Assembly: GCA_963930775.1 (NCBI GenBank)
Contig: OZ005705.1
Coordinates: 2,108,001-2,172,000 of the forward strand
Reading direction: 5' to 3'
DNA from: Cliona cf. orientalis
Taxonomy: Eukaryota; Porifera; Demospongiae; Clionaida; Clionaidae
Length of the DNA: 64,000 nt
Under the pieces are notes generated by a model. The model did no database searches and had not been told where the DNA came from. It was given only the letters and a program-made list of their open reading frames with translations. Numbering within the stretch: the stretch's first letter is position 1; every line of letters begins with the position of its first letter. A program made the translations under genes and the position numbers. Shown here piece after piece: positions 38,101-53,100 of the stretch.

Positions 38101-41100
38101 TGATTATTATTATTATGACAAAAATAACAACCTACCGCAGTTCCAGATAGTTTCGTCATAGTCAATACCAACCAGAGTAGCAGCTCCTTCAATAATGTTA
38201 GCCTGTACATCCTCGTACACAGAACTGCTATCAAGTGGCGAAACAATATAGATCTCAACTGAAAAGTTTTGGTTGGGGTAGATATTGTGAGATGGACCAA
38301 GAACAAAAATAGGATTCACCGCAAAGGAGACAGCATGGGCAGGAGAGTGCTCGACTACGAGATTGTCTGCAATGATGACCTGAGACTGTTGGTCTGGTTC
38401 ATTTGCAATCCTAGCCCACACATTGACAGTGTGAGCAGAATCAATCGTGGAATCTCTTGCAAACCATGCGTCTGGCAGCCTTACTCGCACCATACAGTAG
38501 CCAAGATCTTCGGATGTGGTACAGGTTTCACTCACGAAATCGATTACACTGAGAACACTCAGTTGGGGACTAGGAGTGACTCTCACCTGAATGGGTGTGG
38601 GTCTGGCAATGACGTCTCTAGCATCAAAGGCTTGTACGAATGCTGTGACTGTCCTCAGGCTATGACTCACTCTGGAGTCGAACACTGATCCTTTTACTCT
38701 CACTGCAATGTCCCCGCTATTGGGAACCTCAACTCGATCAAGTTCTCCTGACGTAGCTGTGTTAATACCTCCACTCACAGACACTGGGGTGCCAATGTTC
38801 TCACCAAAGAGTGCTCCTACCTGCTGGACGTACCTCCTCCCTTCTGCTAATCGCTGAGGCTCTCCAAGGAGGAATCCTCTCTCTCCAATGTTGAATGTTA
38901 CTACTTGCTTCTCAATAACGTTTACCTTTAGAGTAGAATTGGAACTCTGTGGTACGTCCCCAAAATCATTGCTAGCTACAATCGTCAGTGTATATTCATA
39001 CTCCTCATTGATACTGAGGGGTCGTGAAATGGTTATGTCTCCAGTGGTGCTATCAATGGAGAATGGAACATTGTCAGGTAGAATTGAAAAAATAATTTCA
39101 GCGTTGGTGCCGATATCTATATCATCTGCTGATATTGTGGTGATGAGATAATTTACTGGTGTATCTTCTTCAAGAGTAGTCATCATTTCATTGCTGGGGG
39201 AGAAGATAGGTGCATTATCATTGAAATCTTCAATATCAATGATCAACTGGACAAATTTTGTGAGAGACGGTTGCCCCAGATCTGTAGCTACAACAGTGTA
39301 GTTGTAGCTATTCCTACTCTCACGGTCCAGTGACGATACAACAGTCAGTGTACCATTGCTACTGAGCTCAAATGGATTGGGTGGTTCAGAGTCATCAGCA
39401 ACAAGCATCAACAAAACTATAGCATTTGCTCCAGCATCTGCATCAGTAGCAACTATTGTGAAGTTTGGAACAACAACCCTGTTGCTAATGAAGATGTTTT
39501 CATTGATGCTCACAGAGTATTCTGATTCAGTAAAAATAGGTCTATTATCGTTGATATCCAAGACAGTGATGGTTATGGGTGCACTGCTGTTCAGCACTGG
39601 GATTCCCATATCGATGACATACACGGTCAAGTCATAAACCTCTTTAGTTTCACGATCTAATGCACCGATCAAATAGAGTTCACCCTCACGACTCATGTTA
39701 AAAGGTCCACTTGTGTTCTCAAGCATGAAGTAAAACTCTCCATTCTGACCATCGTCAAGATCCCGTGCACGAACTGTAAGTATAGGCACTGTTGTACTCG
39801 CCGTTTCATTTTCGGATAATTCTAGTGAGTAGGTTTCTGCGTCAATGAACTCTGGTGGGAAATCGTTAAGATCCCTCACAATGATGTTGAGCGTCACCTG
39901 GCCAATGTAGTAGTCACCCTGCTCAGAGTATGCATCAATGGTTAGGGAATAGGAAGGAATAGTCTCAAAGTCAAGTGACTGAGCAAGTCGGAGAACTCCA
40001 GTGTCGTTCTCAAGGGTGAAATGTCCCTCCTGTGTGGTGCTTGCAATGGTGTAATTTTCCATATAGGATGGGAAAGGAGGCTCGAATGCTGTGAAGTTGA
40101 AGACAACAGAATCAACAGGAATATTTTCAAGCAAAGTCACAGATATAGTAGTTCTTTCGATAAATCTACAATAGTCAGATCGCTCATCATTGGTGAATGT
40201 TGTGAAGGGACTTAGTCCATCAGGATCTAATATATTAAAGTTAGTGAAATCAGGGTTTAGATTGATGTTTCTCAAAGCTGGGATAAGATCACCATCTGAG
40301 ACAAAGATACTCCCTTGCGACTTTGTAAATACAGCCAATCGATCAAGTCCTGATGATATGACATCATCATCTTCAGTATAAACGACAACAGATACTCCAA
40401 TATTGCTAGCCTGACTGTCTAGGGGTGTGTTAAGAGTGAGCCCATAAACACCTTGCTCTTGTAGGGGAGCTGCTTGGAATATCACACTATCCTCAGCACT
40501 GACTGGGAGCTGACTACCTACCAAAGCATTACTGATGGCAATTTCATCCTGAAACTCTGAGTGAGAGAGAATGAAGTACACGGAAGTGCTGGTGTTAGTG
40601 AATTGCTCAGCGGAAAAGGTAAAGCCAGCTTGGATATCCAGTGAGCAATCTGAATCGGAGGAAACAGTTGTGATGGTAACATCGTCAATAAATGGTACCA
40701 GACCAGCTGAGGCACGAGCCAAAAACAGAACGTCAGCTACGGAGATGACTCCATCACGGTTGGCATCACCATTTCTGAGATCGACATTTCCCTCACCCAA
40801 TCCAATGTACCTCATGAGGTATGCAGCATCGGCAATATCTGTCGCTTCATCATCATTGAAATCCGGAAGCATATAAGTTGTCTGTCTAGGTGCACGTGGA
40901 CTAGCATTTCTTCGCCTCCTTGCTGATGTAACTGACCCAATGAGAACATCCATACTTGATGGACCCTGTGTAGGAATGCCGGCAATTGACTTGTCCACTA
41001 TCACAGGAAGGGTACTGGTGATTGCTGTCATTGTATTATTACGGATGGCTTGGAAATCGAAGCTTGCTATGGTTGGTTCAGACTCTTCTAGGTTGTATCC

Positions 41101-44100
41101 AAGGATGGACAGGTACACAGTATGAATCACTCCACTTGCAGTGTCAGCATTGATGACATACAATCCAGGCAGTGAGAGAGTTGCTGAAAGTGCTGCCAAA
41201 TTACTTGGATCGTAAGTAGTGACAAGATGGAATGCTCCTATTTCAGTACCATCTCCGATATTGATCCTAATGTCAGTAGAGAAGACCTCGTTAACACGGA
41301 CTGGTGGCTGTGGGATACCCACTGGGCGACCAAGGTCAATTTCTCCAAGTGATGGTTCAATGTTAGCGGCAAATAGGACTGATTCAGAGACTGGATTTGT
41401 GGCTGTTGTTGTTGTGGCTGTGAGGGTTACAAAGTTGTAGTGGTTACTGCTGATATTCAGAATTAGAGTAGTTTCATCAAGGGTGGCGATTCCCGGTGGA
41501 CTGAGAGAGAATCGAACAAGGCTTAGGAGTGCTGGATTGTAGCTTCTGATATCAGTTATTATAGATCCATCAGCAAAAGCAAGGTCTACCACAAGTTGTT
41601 TCTGAGTGGCAGAGATATTTTGAATCGTCAATTGCCTGATGGACTGTACCTCAGTTTGTACACCAGACACACTCACAACAACCGGTGGTACAACAAGCTG
41701 GCCTATGGTGAACCTAAGGATAACACCACCATTGGTCACACCAGAAACTACACCATCATCACTGATACTAACGGAACCAGATCCCTCGCGTGTAAAGGTA
41801 GATGGTACAAGGGAATAATTTGACCCATCAGATAGGAAGACCCGGGCATCAATCTGAGCTTGCTGCCATATACCTGGAGCTAGTATTTCAAGTTGGATTG
41901 ATGATATTGGTGGACCAACTGAGTCAGGATAGGCTAATAGGCCTAGTTCAGCTGATAGAACATTGATGATCGTAAAAGTGGCATCCTCACGAATTTCAAC
42001 TCCTTCAGCGGTAGTATACACTGCTGTTATTGTACCACTGGTGGCATTGGTTGCTGGATCAGCTGAAATGACATAGTCATCACTTGCTGTTGACACAATC
42101 AGTGAGGGAGAAGACCTGATCGTATACTCTGACATTGCTGCTCGTAGGGTACGTGTGCTACCATCACTATAGATTAGAGTGGCAGTGACTTGGCTAGTGG
42201 TTGGGATTCCCAGTCCTGGAACTCCTTGTGTATTTCCAGCAATTGTCTCTTCTGAGATGGTCAGCTCAAGGTCCACAGGAACTGGAGTTGTGACTTCAAA
42301 TGCAGCAAGATCGTTAGCAAGTTGCTGTTGTGTACTACACTCAGTAGGTATCCACGAGATTTCAATTTCTGCAGATCCTGAGGAGAGAGACTGAATCATC
42401 CCACCTCCTGTAGTGGACACCGTGACTGGGGTGTTTGTAGTAAAGCTGAGGCTGCTTTGTGGTATGATGTAGAGAGCACCATCAGTGAAATAGACATAGG
42501 CAGCAGTGTAGCCATCAACACCAACATTGTCAAACGAATCTTCAAGCACTGCTGACACAGTGAGAGCAGATGTTGGAGAGTACATTACAGGAGACAGTTG
42601 CAGACTCATAGAGGTGAAAATGTTAGTCACCATTGAGTATATCCCTACGGAGTTTTCAACCACTGCAATTGGTGTACTAATCTGCAACAAATCGAGGGAA
42701 ATATCAGCAACACCTGGTGCCACTCCTGATACAATTCTGTCTTCTACAAGTACATCAGCTACACTTGTGTTGCTAGATGTCACTCCACTAGCAACATACT
42801 CAGTGATGTCCACTCGTGGGCTGAGTTCATCTTCAGCTGCAAACCAACCCATTACTCTAAACCTGCTCTGTTGAAACCTATCTTCACTGCAATCGTCTGT
42901 CTTCCAGTCAGCAACCCTATCAAGAATGGGATCAGAGAGGTCTATCTCTGAGCCACTGTAGCACCAAATCCTGAGTGGAAGAGAAAATGCAGAAGAGCTT
43001 TGCATGTGTGTTACCTCCACTACTGTCTCTGAGCTACAAGATGTAAAGTTTGCTGTGAGGCTTATAGAACAATCTGGTTGGGTGCCCAAGTTTGAGTCAG
43101 AAGATGAACAAGTTAGTGAGGATGTGGGATCAGCTACCATAGCTCCAAAACGAGGATGTAGACGGTTGTAGATGGTATAAGCAGTGATGGAAGCTGTAAT
43201 AGGTACTCTATTCAATGGTACAGTGTTGATAAGCTCTGGACGCTCGGTGGATGCAAAAATACCCCTGACTTCAAGTGGCTCAAGATTCAGTACGCCTGGA
43301 GAGATAGTAATGTTGTTTCTATTGAATACGAGGGCTGGCCTTCTTGCACTGATGACTGATCCATACGTAGAGGCAATTGAAATGACATCAGCTTCTACAG
43401 TCACATCTGCAAAATCGGCAACAGTTCCACTCACAGAGGCCTGTACTCCAAAGAAACGGTCGGTTCCTGTTAGAGATGCTTGGCTATCCCCAGGAAGTGC
43501 TCTAAAGCACACGAAGGTTGCCATATTACTCTTGGGAGTTTCTTGAGTACAACCCCACTTATCATCTTCAATGATGGATCCCAACTGAACACTGGAAGGA
43601 AGTTGCAGAGAGAATTGGAAAGCCTTGATATCGATAGAAGGAGAAGCTCCAACCCAAATGATGAAATTGGTGTCAGGATAAACAGGGTAAGATGGAAGCT
43701 CGATAACTAAATTCTCTTGTAAACCAGAGACATCTGCAGTAACTGCCATCAGTTCCACTTGTCCAATAGAAACAGATACATTATTTGCTACCACTGATAC
43801 ATTAACACTGGAATAAGCACCAAACCAAGAGGATGGCACCTGAATTTCAGCAGCACAGATACCAGAGAGTGAGCCAATCTCTCTTTCACATGGCTCTCCA
43901 CTTACTGGACTCACTGAGGAGGCAGGATTGCTGGGCTGAATCTGAAGGACAACATCCGTATTATCAACAATTGTGTTGAAGGAGGCATCTCGAAGCTGAA
44001 CGGCTGCAGCAATGACTGGGCTATCTGGCCACAGCTCATCTTCATGGAGAATGCCATACAATCTTGCTGGGGGCTGGGGTGATCTGGTGTACGTTAAATT

Positions 44101-47100
44101 GTCACTTTGTCCACTAAGTCTACCTGTGATGTGACCACTGTTGAACGAATTAGCAAAGAAATTCACTTCCTGACTAAAGGTATTTTGGCCTTGTAGTTGC
44201 TGGACAGAGCTGCTGAAGAAGCCAGCTCCAGGACGGTCTATGGTGAAGTCAAATATCGGTGGCTCCACAACTATGATGCTCACAAGAATGGAACAGCCCT
44301 GACCATCTACATCAAACACAAGAATCGTAACATTGTATAATGTTTGAGCTAGACGATCTAGATTATCAGTGAGTGTAACGAGCACTGCAGAAGTGTCATC
44401 AACCTTAACTACATTGAATTCACGGCTCTCTTCAGCAAGTGTGAAGCTCAGCACACTGTGATCAGCACCTAGATCAGCATCTGAAACATTCACAGCAAAG
44501 AAGACTGTTCCATTACTTGCACTCTCAGATACAAGAGCTAGACGTTCTGTTGGATCACACTCTGGAGCATTGTCATTCACAGGATCCACATTGATTATGA
44601 CAGTTGTATTCCCAGTCAGTGCTGGATCTCCTCCATCAGTGGCAACTGCAACAAGAGTATACTGCTGTTCATTCTCATAGTCCAGAGTAGAATTAGTGAA
44701 AATTTCGCCTGTGGTAGAGTTGATATCAAATACGTCTTCGTATCCTACCAAAGAGTAAGTCACTTCAGCATTTGTGCCTATATCTGCATCAAGAGCAGTT
44801 ACTATGAGAACAGGGTAGCCTATCTCGACATCTTCAGGCACACCAGGGGGTACATAAGGATCTTCAATGAATATTGGGCTCTCATCATTGACATCTGACA
44901 CTCGCACGATAAGTTCACCAATACCTCCCCTAGGTCTCACTATACCCTGGTCAAATGCTTGTAGTCCAATAAAGTAGACCTCCGTTTCCTCTCTGTCAAG
45001 GGAAGAGACGAGATAAATCTCACCGGTAATATTATTGATCTCAAAAGTATTGTTTATATCAGCAGAAGCACGATAGAAGGAGTAGACAACATTGGCATTG
45101 GGACCTGCATCAGAGTCGTTGGCAAAAACCATGGTTACAAGGCTACCTACATCAAGATCTTCCGGATGCTCAACTGTGGTTACATTCGGGTAGAAGCGTG
45201 GAGCTTCTTCATTGATGCAGTTGGGAGAAGTGAAAGTTTGGTTGAAGAATCTGAGAGGATCGAATCCAAGTTGGAATTGGAATGGAATTTCCTCCCCAGT
45301 TGGATGCACGATGTTGACGTTGATGTACTCTGGGTACTGGACAGGAATCGATAGATACCTTGAGTGCACTATAGTGCTTCCTGTTGATAGAGTTCCATAG
45401 CTATCCACTCGTGTTTGGATGATCACTAGTCCGATATTATTTCTGCTGATTGGTGTGTTAAGTATCACTTGATGCTCATTTACTCCAACTTCAGATGCAC
45501 TGAAGAATCCTCCATTGGTACTTGCTGGCTGGTTACCACTGAATTCTGTGGCACTTCCAACACCGATAAATACTGATGTTCCATCGAACTGAGATTGAAA
45601 GGCTCTCTCACGGTGAAAGAGACCATAAAGAAGATTTGTGCGAGCTCCATTTGTCACAGATCTTCCACGTCCCGTGAGGGTAGTGCTAATGGTAAGGAAG
45701 CAATCTGCTGGAGTTACTGGAGAGACATCAACACTCTGAATGAAGTGGACAATTCTGTAGTTGGCTTGGAGCATGAAAATAATGTCTCCGTCATCACAGA
45801 TCCCATCCCAGTTGAAATCTTGGTCTGAGTCTGGCACACAACCTGTCTGTTGAAAGTAAAGGACATCGTTGATGTTGAAGACACAGTCACCGTTTAAGTC
45901 TCCTGTCTCTGTTCCATCAATGGGCATGCCACCAGGGCATGGAGTCACGGTTGGAGCCAGGGCAGCAAGAGCAGCTGCTCTCAGCATTTCAATGTCAGGT
46001 AGTGTGGTGTCTCTGATGTTGTCTCCGATAAAGACTCCAACATTGACAGCTGGAGAGGACCTAGGTGTGATATCCAAAGCAGGCTGACTGCGATCAAGAA
46101 TGGAAATAATCTCTCCAGAAATGGTTGCCACTCCACTAGCTCTATTGTCTGCTCTGAATGTGAGTACTGCAAGTTCCTGAATGCCAGTGCTGAGAGTCAT
46201 ATCATTCACAACTCCGCCAAAGTACACATAGCCTTGGAATTCGCGTAGAGATGATTCAACAAGTGCATTAGATGGGAAATCGCTACTGAATGATACTGAG
46301 AGGAGCTCCAATAGGTTACTGCTGTAAGAAACTCCGATTTCAAATGCACCAATTGCTTGGTTGATATTCATTCGTACTGGAACACTGAATACCTCACCTA
46401 GGGCTACTGGTGGGATGGGTGGGCCGGTTGGATTGCCAAGATCAAGTTCTCCCACGGCTGGTTCAAGATTGGTGTAAAATGGAAGCATCTGTGATATTAT
46501 ATTGGTGTTCTGATTGGTTGTAACGGTCACACCGACAGGCGTGTGTCTACTACCAAGAATTGTTAGCTGTCCTGTGCTTGAGTTCACTGCAAATAGAGTT
46601 GGATCATTGCTAACTACAGAGAGAAGTCCCAGGTAAACTTGTCCAGCTGGAGTAAAGACATCTTCTATTTGTGTTCCATCACTCAGTGTGATAGAAATAG
46701 ACAATCTAGAAGAAGTCACTTCACCAACTTGGCCAACGATGGCATCACCGGATGTAAGCTCAAATCGGTCAATTGAAAGGACTAGAGCTGGTGAAGAAAT
46801 GACAGCAAAGTTCTCAACTGATGTCAGAGGTAGAGATGAAATACTAACTTGGACATTACCACTAGAAGAGGGGATCACAATACCTTCGGGAGAAACTGAA
46901 GCAATATTAGCAGGACTAGCTGAATAGCTCAATGAACGATGCCTACTGACATCATACACTCTCTGAATACTTTCTTCTGGGGTGGCCAAAGTGAGGATGG
47001 TGGAAATCTGGGCTCTCTGATATGCTCCAGTGTTAGCAACAGGATGGAGTACTGTCAGTGCAACTGTGCTAGAGTTGGGATATGCAGGATATGGAGAAGG

Positions 47101-50100
47101 AGCAGTGGAGAGAGACAAACTGTACCCTGTGTAGAATGTAACTTGTGCCGATACACTTGAGGGATAGGAAACTGTCAGAGTAACATTGGAGCTATTATTT
47201 GGAGCCACAACTGTGACAACTCCATTCTGAATGGATAGAATACCTTCTGGTGAGAATGTGTAAGCAGTATCATCTCGAGCTGTGACATCAACAGTGTTGA
47301 GGATATCTTCTCCAATCCTAGACACAAGTTCTACAGTGATGCTCGCCCTTGTTGATATATTAGCGAGGCTGGCTGCTGGGTCTGATGAGTGGACAAGAAA
47401 TATACCCTCTGCTGGTACATTCACTGTAATCTCTGGCATCAGGAGAGCGATATCCAGCTCCCTGTTCTGAGAAAGAGCCACATTATTGCCACAAGTATTC
47501 CAAGTCACTTGAAGGAGCTGTCCACTTCCACTCGATAGAGCTGTCAGTGTTGACCCACTTACCTTGATGACAGAGGTGTTCAGAGACGCATAGCTGAGTC
47601 CATCGTCAGCTGATAGTTGTAGCCTTGTACCATCTGAGAATATAACAGTTGAGACCAAGGATGCTGTCTGTGTTTCATATCTCAAATTTGGATCCAGACT
47701 AGCAAAGAATGGCTGTACCCCAGTGTATGGGAGCTCCTCAGGTAGCAGCAAATTGAAATTAGTTGCATAAATGGAATCAAAGTCGACAGCATAAATTGGT
47801 AGAGTATTAACTGTAACCTCGAATGGATTCACAATTGAACGAGATATCCTATTATTGACAGCAGTAATGGTAGCTGTGCGGCCAGAAGACACTCCTACAC
47901 CGTATATCATTGCATTGCTGACCCTCACGATGTCTATGTTGCTAGATGTTATATCAAGTAGATTTTCAACCCTCAGTGATATAGAAGAGCTTCCTAGTCT
48001 GAATTCTGCTGTGGCATAGATATTTGCTCTCTGGAACTCTTGAATACAAGTGGACTCGTTTGCAAGTATCATCCATCCCTCAATTGGACTCAAGAACATG
48101 TCTGAAGCTGTGAATTCAGCAAGAGGCAGCTCTGGATACCACACATGATACTCGAGTTGGATTGGAAATACAGAAGATCTGTCGAAAGAAAAGTCTCCAG
48201 TCACATCCGTAGCATTGACGTTTATGTAGATTGCTTCTGCTCCATCATTTTCGCTGCCATCAACGTATACTTGCCTGCAGTTGGAGTCCACTTTCAAGAT
48301 GGTGTTGTTAGTGCTGGTACAAGTGAAAGTGCCAAATGATAGACCATTCACAAGAATACTGGTAAACCTAGGAGGAGCAGAGAGAATGACGCCATCTATG
48401 CTTGGGAAAAAGACTTTACGAGTGCCTGATAGAACAGCATCGTTTATGATGACCGTTTGTGTGTTGATAGGCACTGCACCAATAAGTATATCACGAGAGA
48501 TGCTGACTTGACCAGAGTTCAGCCTGCACTCACTTCCGACAGCCACGACAGCTTCAGAGAAACGCTCAAAGCTACCTTCATTATCTACAGCATCGAGGGT
48601 AATGCAGTTGATTGTTGAGGAGGAGACAGAGTTAGTCTGCACAGTGATGCTCATTTGAGCTACAAACTCCAAGGCTGATGATGATGTGATGTTTGTCAGC
48701 TTGCTGGCAGTGAACTTGAGCTGAGTCATTGAACGGGAAAGTTCATATGCAAGAGCCCAGCTATCTGGAGCTGTTACTGGCACATCACTGAATTGGAGTC
48801 CATTTCCAACATTGCACTGCAAGGCTACAGATGATGGTGTGTATTCAGTAGTCTGATATGCTATGACAGGTATATCAGCTACCTGGTCAGCATACAAAGT
48901 ATATGAAGGTGCCTGTACTAGCAGAAATGGTGCGGTAACATTTGTACAGATTTCATCATAGTTTGGTGCTGGGATAAAGGAGGCAGTGAAGTCAGGTAAT
49001 GAGGGTGGGCTACCTTCCACTCCATAGATGATAGTCACATTTCTTGCCTCGGTAAACCACTCGAGTGGCAGTACTAATGTCACAATGGCTGTGGATGACG
49101 GTCCAGTCTGTGCGGTTGTACCAACAGTAAAAACTTTGCCACCAATGTCAACAGTTGTGCTAAGGAAAACTGTAGTTTCATCGACTCTGTTGCTTCCATA
49201 CTGATCTACAGCTACCATGGCAACTTGGACTATGTTTCTGTCAAAAGGAATGACTGGAGTAAGTAACACTGCATTGACTCGTGTTGCAGGAAGCTTGGCT
49301 AGTTCAACATCTTCCGTCAGGATTCTGTCTCCAAAGCGAGCATCAACTTGGACAGTGGGGTTGCGTTCAAGGCGGTTATAATCGTAGAAGAAATCAAACA
49401 TTTGCTCATAGATATTAATTTCCGAGTCATCACTGGCCACCTTGCTTGGTTCAGCAACCTTGAATCCAACATCGGTCGTAAATTCAACGGGCACTGTCTC
49501 TCCAACTAGCACAATCACAACAGCTGTGCCACTGAGAGTGTTATTAGTGCCAGAATCCGTGGCTAGAACTTCAAAGAAATATTCAGTTGTGTCATTAGCG
49601 CTGGTCAGAGTGGCTGCTGTGAAAATTGTGCCTGTCCTACTATTAATACGGAATGGAGCATCGGTCATAATGGAGTAGGAGAGAGGAGGAGAGCAAATAT
49701 CAGCATCAGTTGCCTCGACTGTCAGCACTGGAACATCGGGTTCAACCCCGTCTTCAGTTATTCCTGCATAGTGCAGCCTTGTGAAGGCAGGTGGGAAGCG
49801 ATTGTCATCATACACAGAAACTGTCACTGAAATGTTTGAGGTTAGTGTAAGTTGACCACCTGGACGATCAACAGCAATCACTGTCAGTTCATATGATATA
49901 TTTTGGTTGGTGCAAAGGCTAGCTAGAGTAAATATTTCTCCCGTCAATTCATTGATATCGAACATCTTTGAAGATTCTGCTAACTGATACCTGACGACAC
50001 GATTTTCATCAGCATCTGTTGCAAATACCCTCAAGGCAACACCACCAATGGGTAGATTCTCACTGACCTCAGCAAAGTATTGTGTTGCATTGAACATCGG

Positions 50101-53100
50101 TGGAGTATCGTTGATGTCAATAATAACTATCTGTACATCTGCTGTATCATTGAAGTTCTTGTCAAGATTGAAGGCAAGTACTGTTAGGTTATATTCAGGC
50201 TGCCTTTCACGATCGAGTGTCCCAGCAACTGAAATTACTCCAGTAATAGGATCAATGGTGAAGTCCTCACTGCCGGGTCCTCGAAGCTCAAAGGTTATTA
50301 ACTGATTATCTCCACTATCCTTATCTACAGCCTCAATGAAATTAATCACAACTGTACCAGCTGTATAGTTCTCAACGGCTACATTCTCATAGAGATCACT
50401 CGAGAAAACTGGGGCATTATCATTCACATCTGTGACATTGATTATCAGGTTGGTGGTTGAACTGAGGGATGGATCACCCAAGTCATATGCCAAAATTGAC
50501 AGATTGTACATAATTTCGCTGGATTCAAAATCCAATGATCCATTAACCAGGATCTCTCCTGTTCTCTCGACAATCGTAAAAGGTACATCCTCTGTCAGCA
50601 GTTGATACATGACAATGTTATTTCCTACACTTCTGCTGTTGAAAGGGCAGAAAAGTCCCAGATCTGCATCGCTGGCATTCACTACAGTCACAATTGTGCT
50701 TTCTTCTGAGTTTTCTGCAATATACGCATAAAACGTGTCCAATTCAAACTGTGGTATTTCATCATTCTCGTCACAAACCATCACCCAGATTATCTGAATG
50801 GCACTGACAAGAGGATCTATACCTTCTTCTTCAGCGATGATATTTATCAAAAAACTGTGCTCTCCCTCTCGATCAAATGTTCTGTTTGCACTAAGTTGGC
50901 CAGTAGTGGGATCAAGAAGGAAATAGCCTATTAGAGGCTGTGCATTGGGGATCTGATTTCTGAAATCATCAGCCAAAAATACACTATTGAGAGTGAAATT
51001 AAATAAGGCATTGGTACCAATATCATTATCCTCAGCAGTGATTGTCAGAAGCGTGTCTCCAATATTGTTGTTTTCAGTGATGGTTACCCGATTGGGTGAA
51101 GTGAAAACGGGACGAAGATCATTGGCATCGATGACCTGAATGAATACATCAACAGAGGAACTAAGAGGAGAAGGGAGGCCTCTATCAAAAATTGTCAGTG
51201 TGAGGTTGTACGTGTCGATGGTCTCACGATCAAGAGGTCGAATGAGATACAAATGGATAGTGAAATCACCTCCATTATTTTCAGCTGCTACTGCTGCAAA
51301 TGTTGAAGACACAGCCTGATCACTGCCTGTCTCGGTCACTCTGATGGATGAGATTTGGTTATTGGGAATACTGACATCGCTATCATTACCACTGATCTGC
51401 AAAATGGGTGCAGCACTACCAGTTGGTGAGCTCTCGAGCACACGCACAAAATAAACTAATTCATCAGTAACTGGCGGATTATCGTTGACATCAAGTATGT
51501 TCACTAACAAATCTAGTGTGTCTTGCATCCTTGTTGGAATGTGAGGTCCTTGATCGGTAGCCACAATGGTTGCAGTGACCCTATCAGATTCCTCCCTATC
51601 GAGAAAGCTGGCTACAAAGATCCTGCCAGATTCTGGATCAATGTCAATTGCTCCAGGTGGGTTGATGTTTTCAAGGCTGAATCTAACATTACCAGCCTCT
51701 CGAGGAGCATCTCCATCTGTTGCACTGACAGTTGTCAGGATCCGTCCAATCGGATATGACTCTGAAGCTGATATAATAAGTGGTGGACGGCCAGAGATAA
51801 TAACTGGTGGAAAGTTGTTGTAACATCGCTCTGCAGTGATGTTGTTGTTGAAAAAGACAAGAGGATTCACCGAAGTACGCGAGACGGAAACAGGAGGACT
51901 TCCTACCAATGGAGTAAAGCTTGCACTGAGAACACTATAGGCTGGTGAAGTTGAAGGCTGACCAAATAAGAATTGCGTCCTTTCACTCGTTGGTTGACCA
52001 GCTGTATCATATGTTCCATACACAAGGATGAATCCTATGTCAGTTTTGGAGATGTTGCCAGGTGTAGTCCGTATGCCATAAGTGCCACCCTCACGATACT
52101 CTGCAGAAATCCATCCGCCAGAGTGATCAGGGGGTGGGATAATTGTAAGTTTCTCTCCACTGCTAAGAACAGTGTTATCATACTCCATTTGAAACAAAGG
52201 ATCTCGATGGAAGATACCATAGTACACAAAGGCTTGGTCATTGAGGTCTCCGTTCCAATCTTGTAGGGTCACGTTGATGGTGAGCACACAGTCTGAACCT
52301 TCTGCCTCAACTGGAACCAGAGATAGGTCCTTTATCAGTGGGAATTGGCCCATTCTTGTTTCAATGAGGAAGAGAATATCAGCTGGATCATTGATACCGT
52401 TCTTATTAGCATCGATGGCATTTAGCTGATGTGGAAGCAAGAGAGAATCCATATCGGGAAGATTAAGCATGGCCAAGACTGCATTGGTGTAAAGAGCATC
52501 AGCCAAGCTGAAGATACAGTCACCATTAGCATCTCCAGCTTGAGTAAATCCATTCAGGGCAATACACTGGCTCAAAGAGCAGGGCGGAGAATTGCATGGC
52601 ATTGTAGCATTGGGAAGATTGGGAAGACTGGACTCAGAACCAAATGAGGCCGGAGATAAAATTCGTGGGGTGCGTTCCCCAATGGTAGAATAGGGCTCTT
52701 CATTTTCCACAAGAGTCATGACCACAATGTTAAACTCAGGGACTGTGATGATTTGTTGAGTGACTGAAAACTCTAGAGAGAAGAGGTGTGAATTTACCGT
52801 ACCATTCACAGAGCTTGGAAAGATGGCTCCAAAACGAATAGAACCAGGTGTGTCACCATACTCACGAGAGAGAACATAGTCATCGGGGAGGTCTCCACCA
52901 GCAGAAATGCCACGGAGATCTAGGCTGTTTGAGTCGTAGTATGCAATCAGTTCAGCAGCACCAAGTGCATATCCATCTACATTTGCTAGCAGGTCAACAG
53001 TAATAGTCTGGCCAATGAAATATGGTGGAGGTTGTGATGCAACATCAATATCACCTAACTGAGGTAGTATATCGACAGTGAATGAAAGGGAGCGACTCAC

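Noticed and set aside
40690-53080. Bacterial contamination or recent bacterial transfer as the source of the dockerin-like cassettes
   Set aside because: They lie in the same frame as eukaryotic cadherin repeats, within a gene that has spliceosomal introns on both sides, and have base composition like the rest of the exon. An ancient transfer cannot be excluded.
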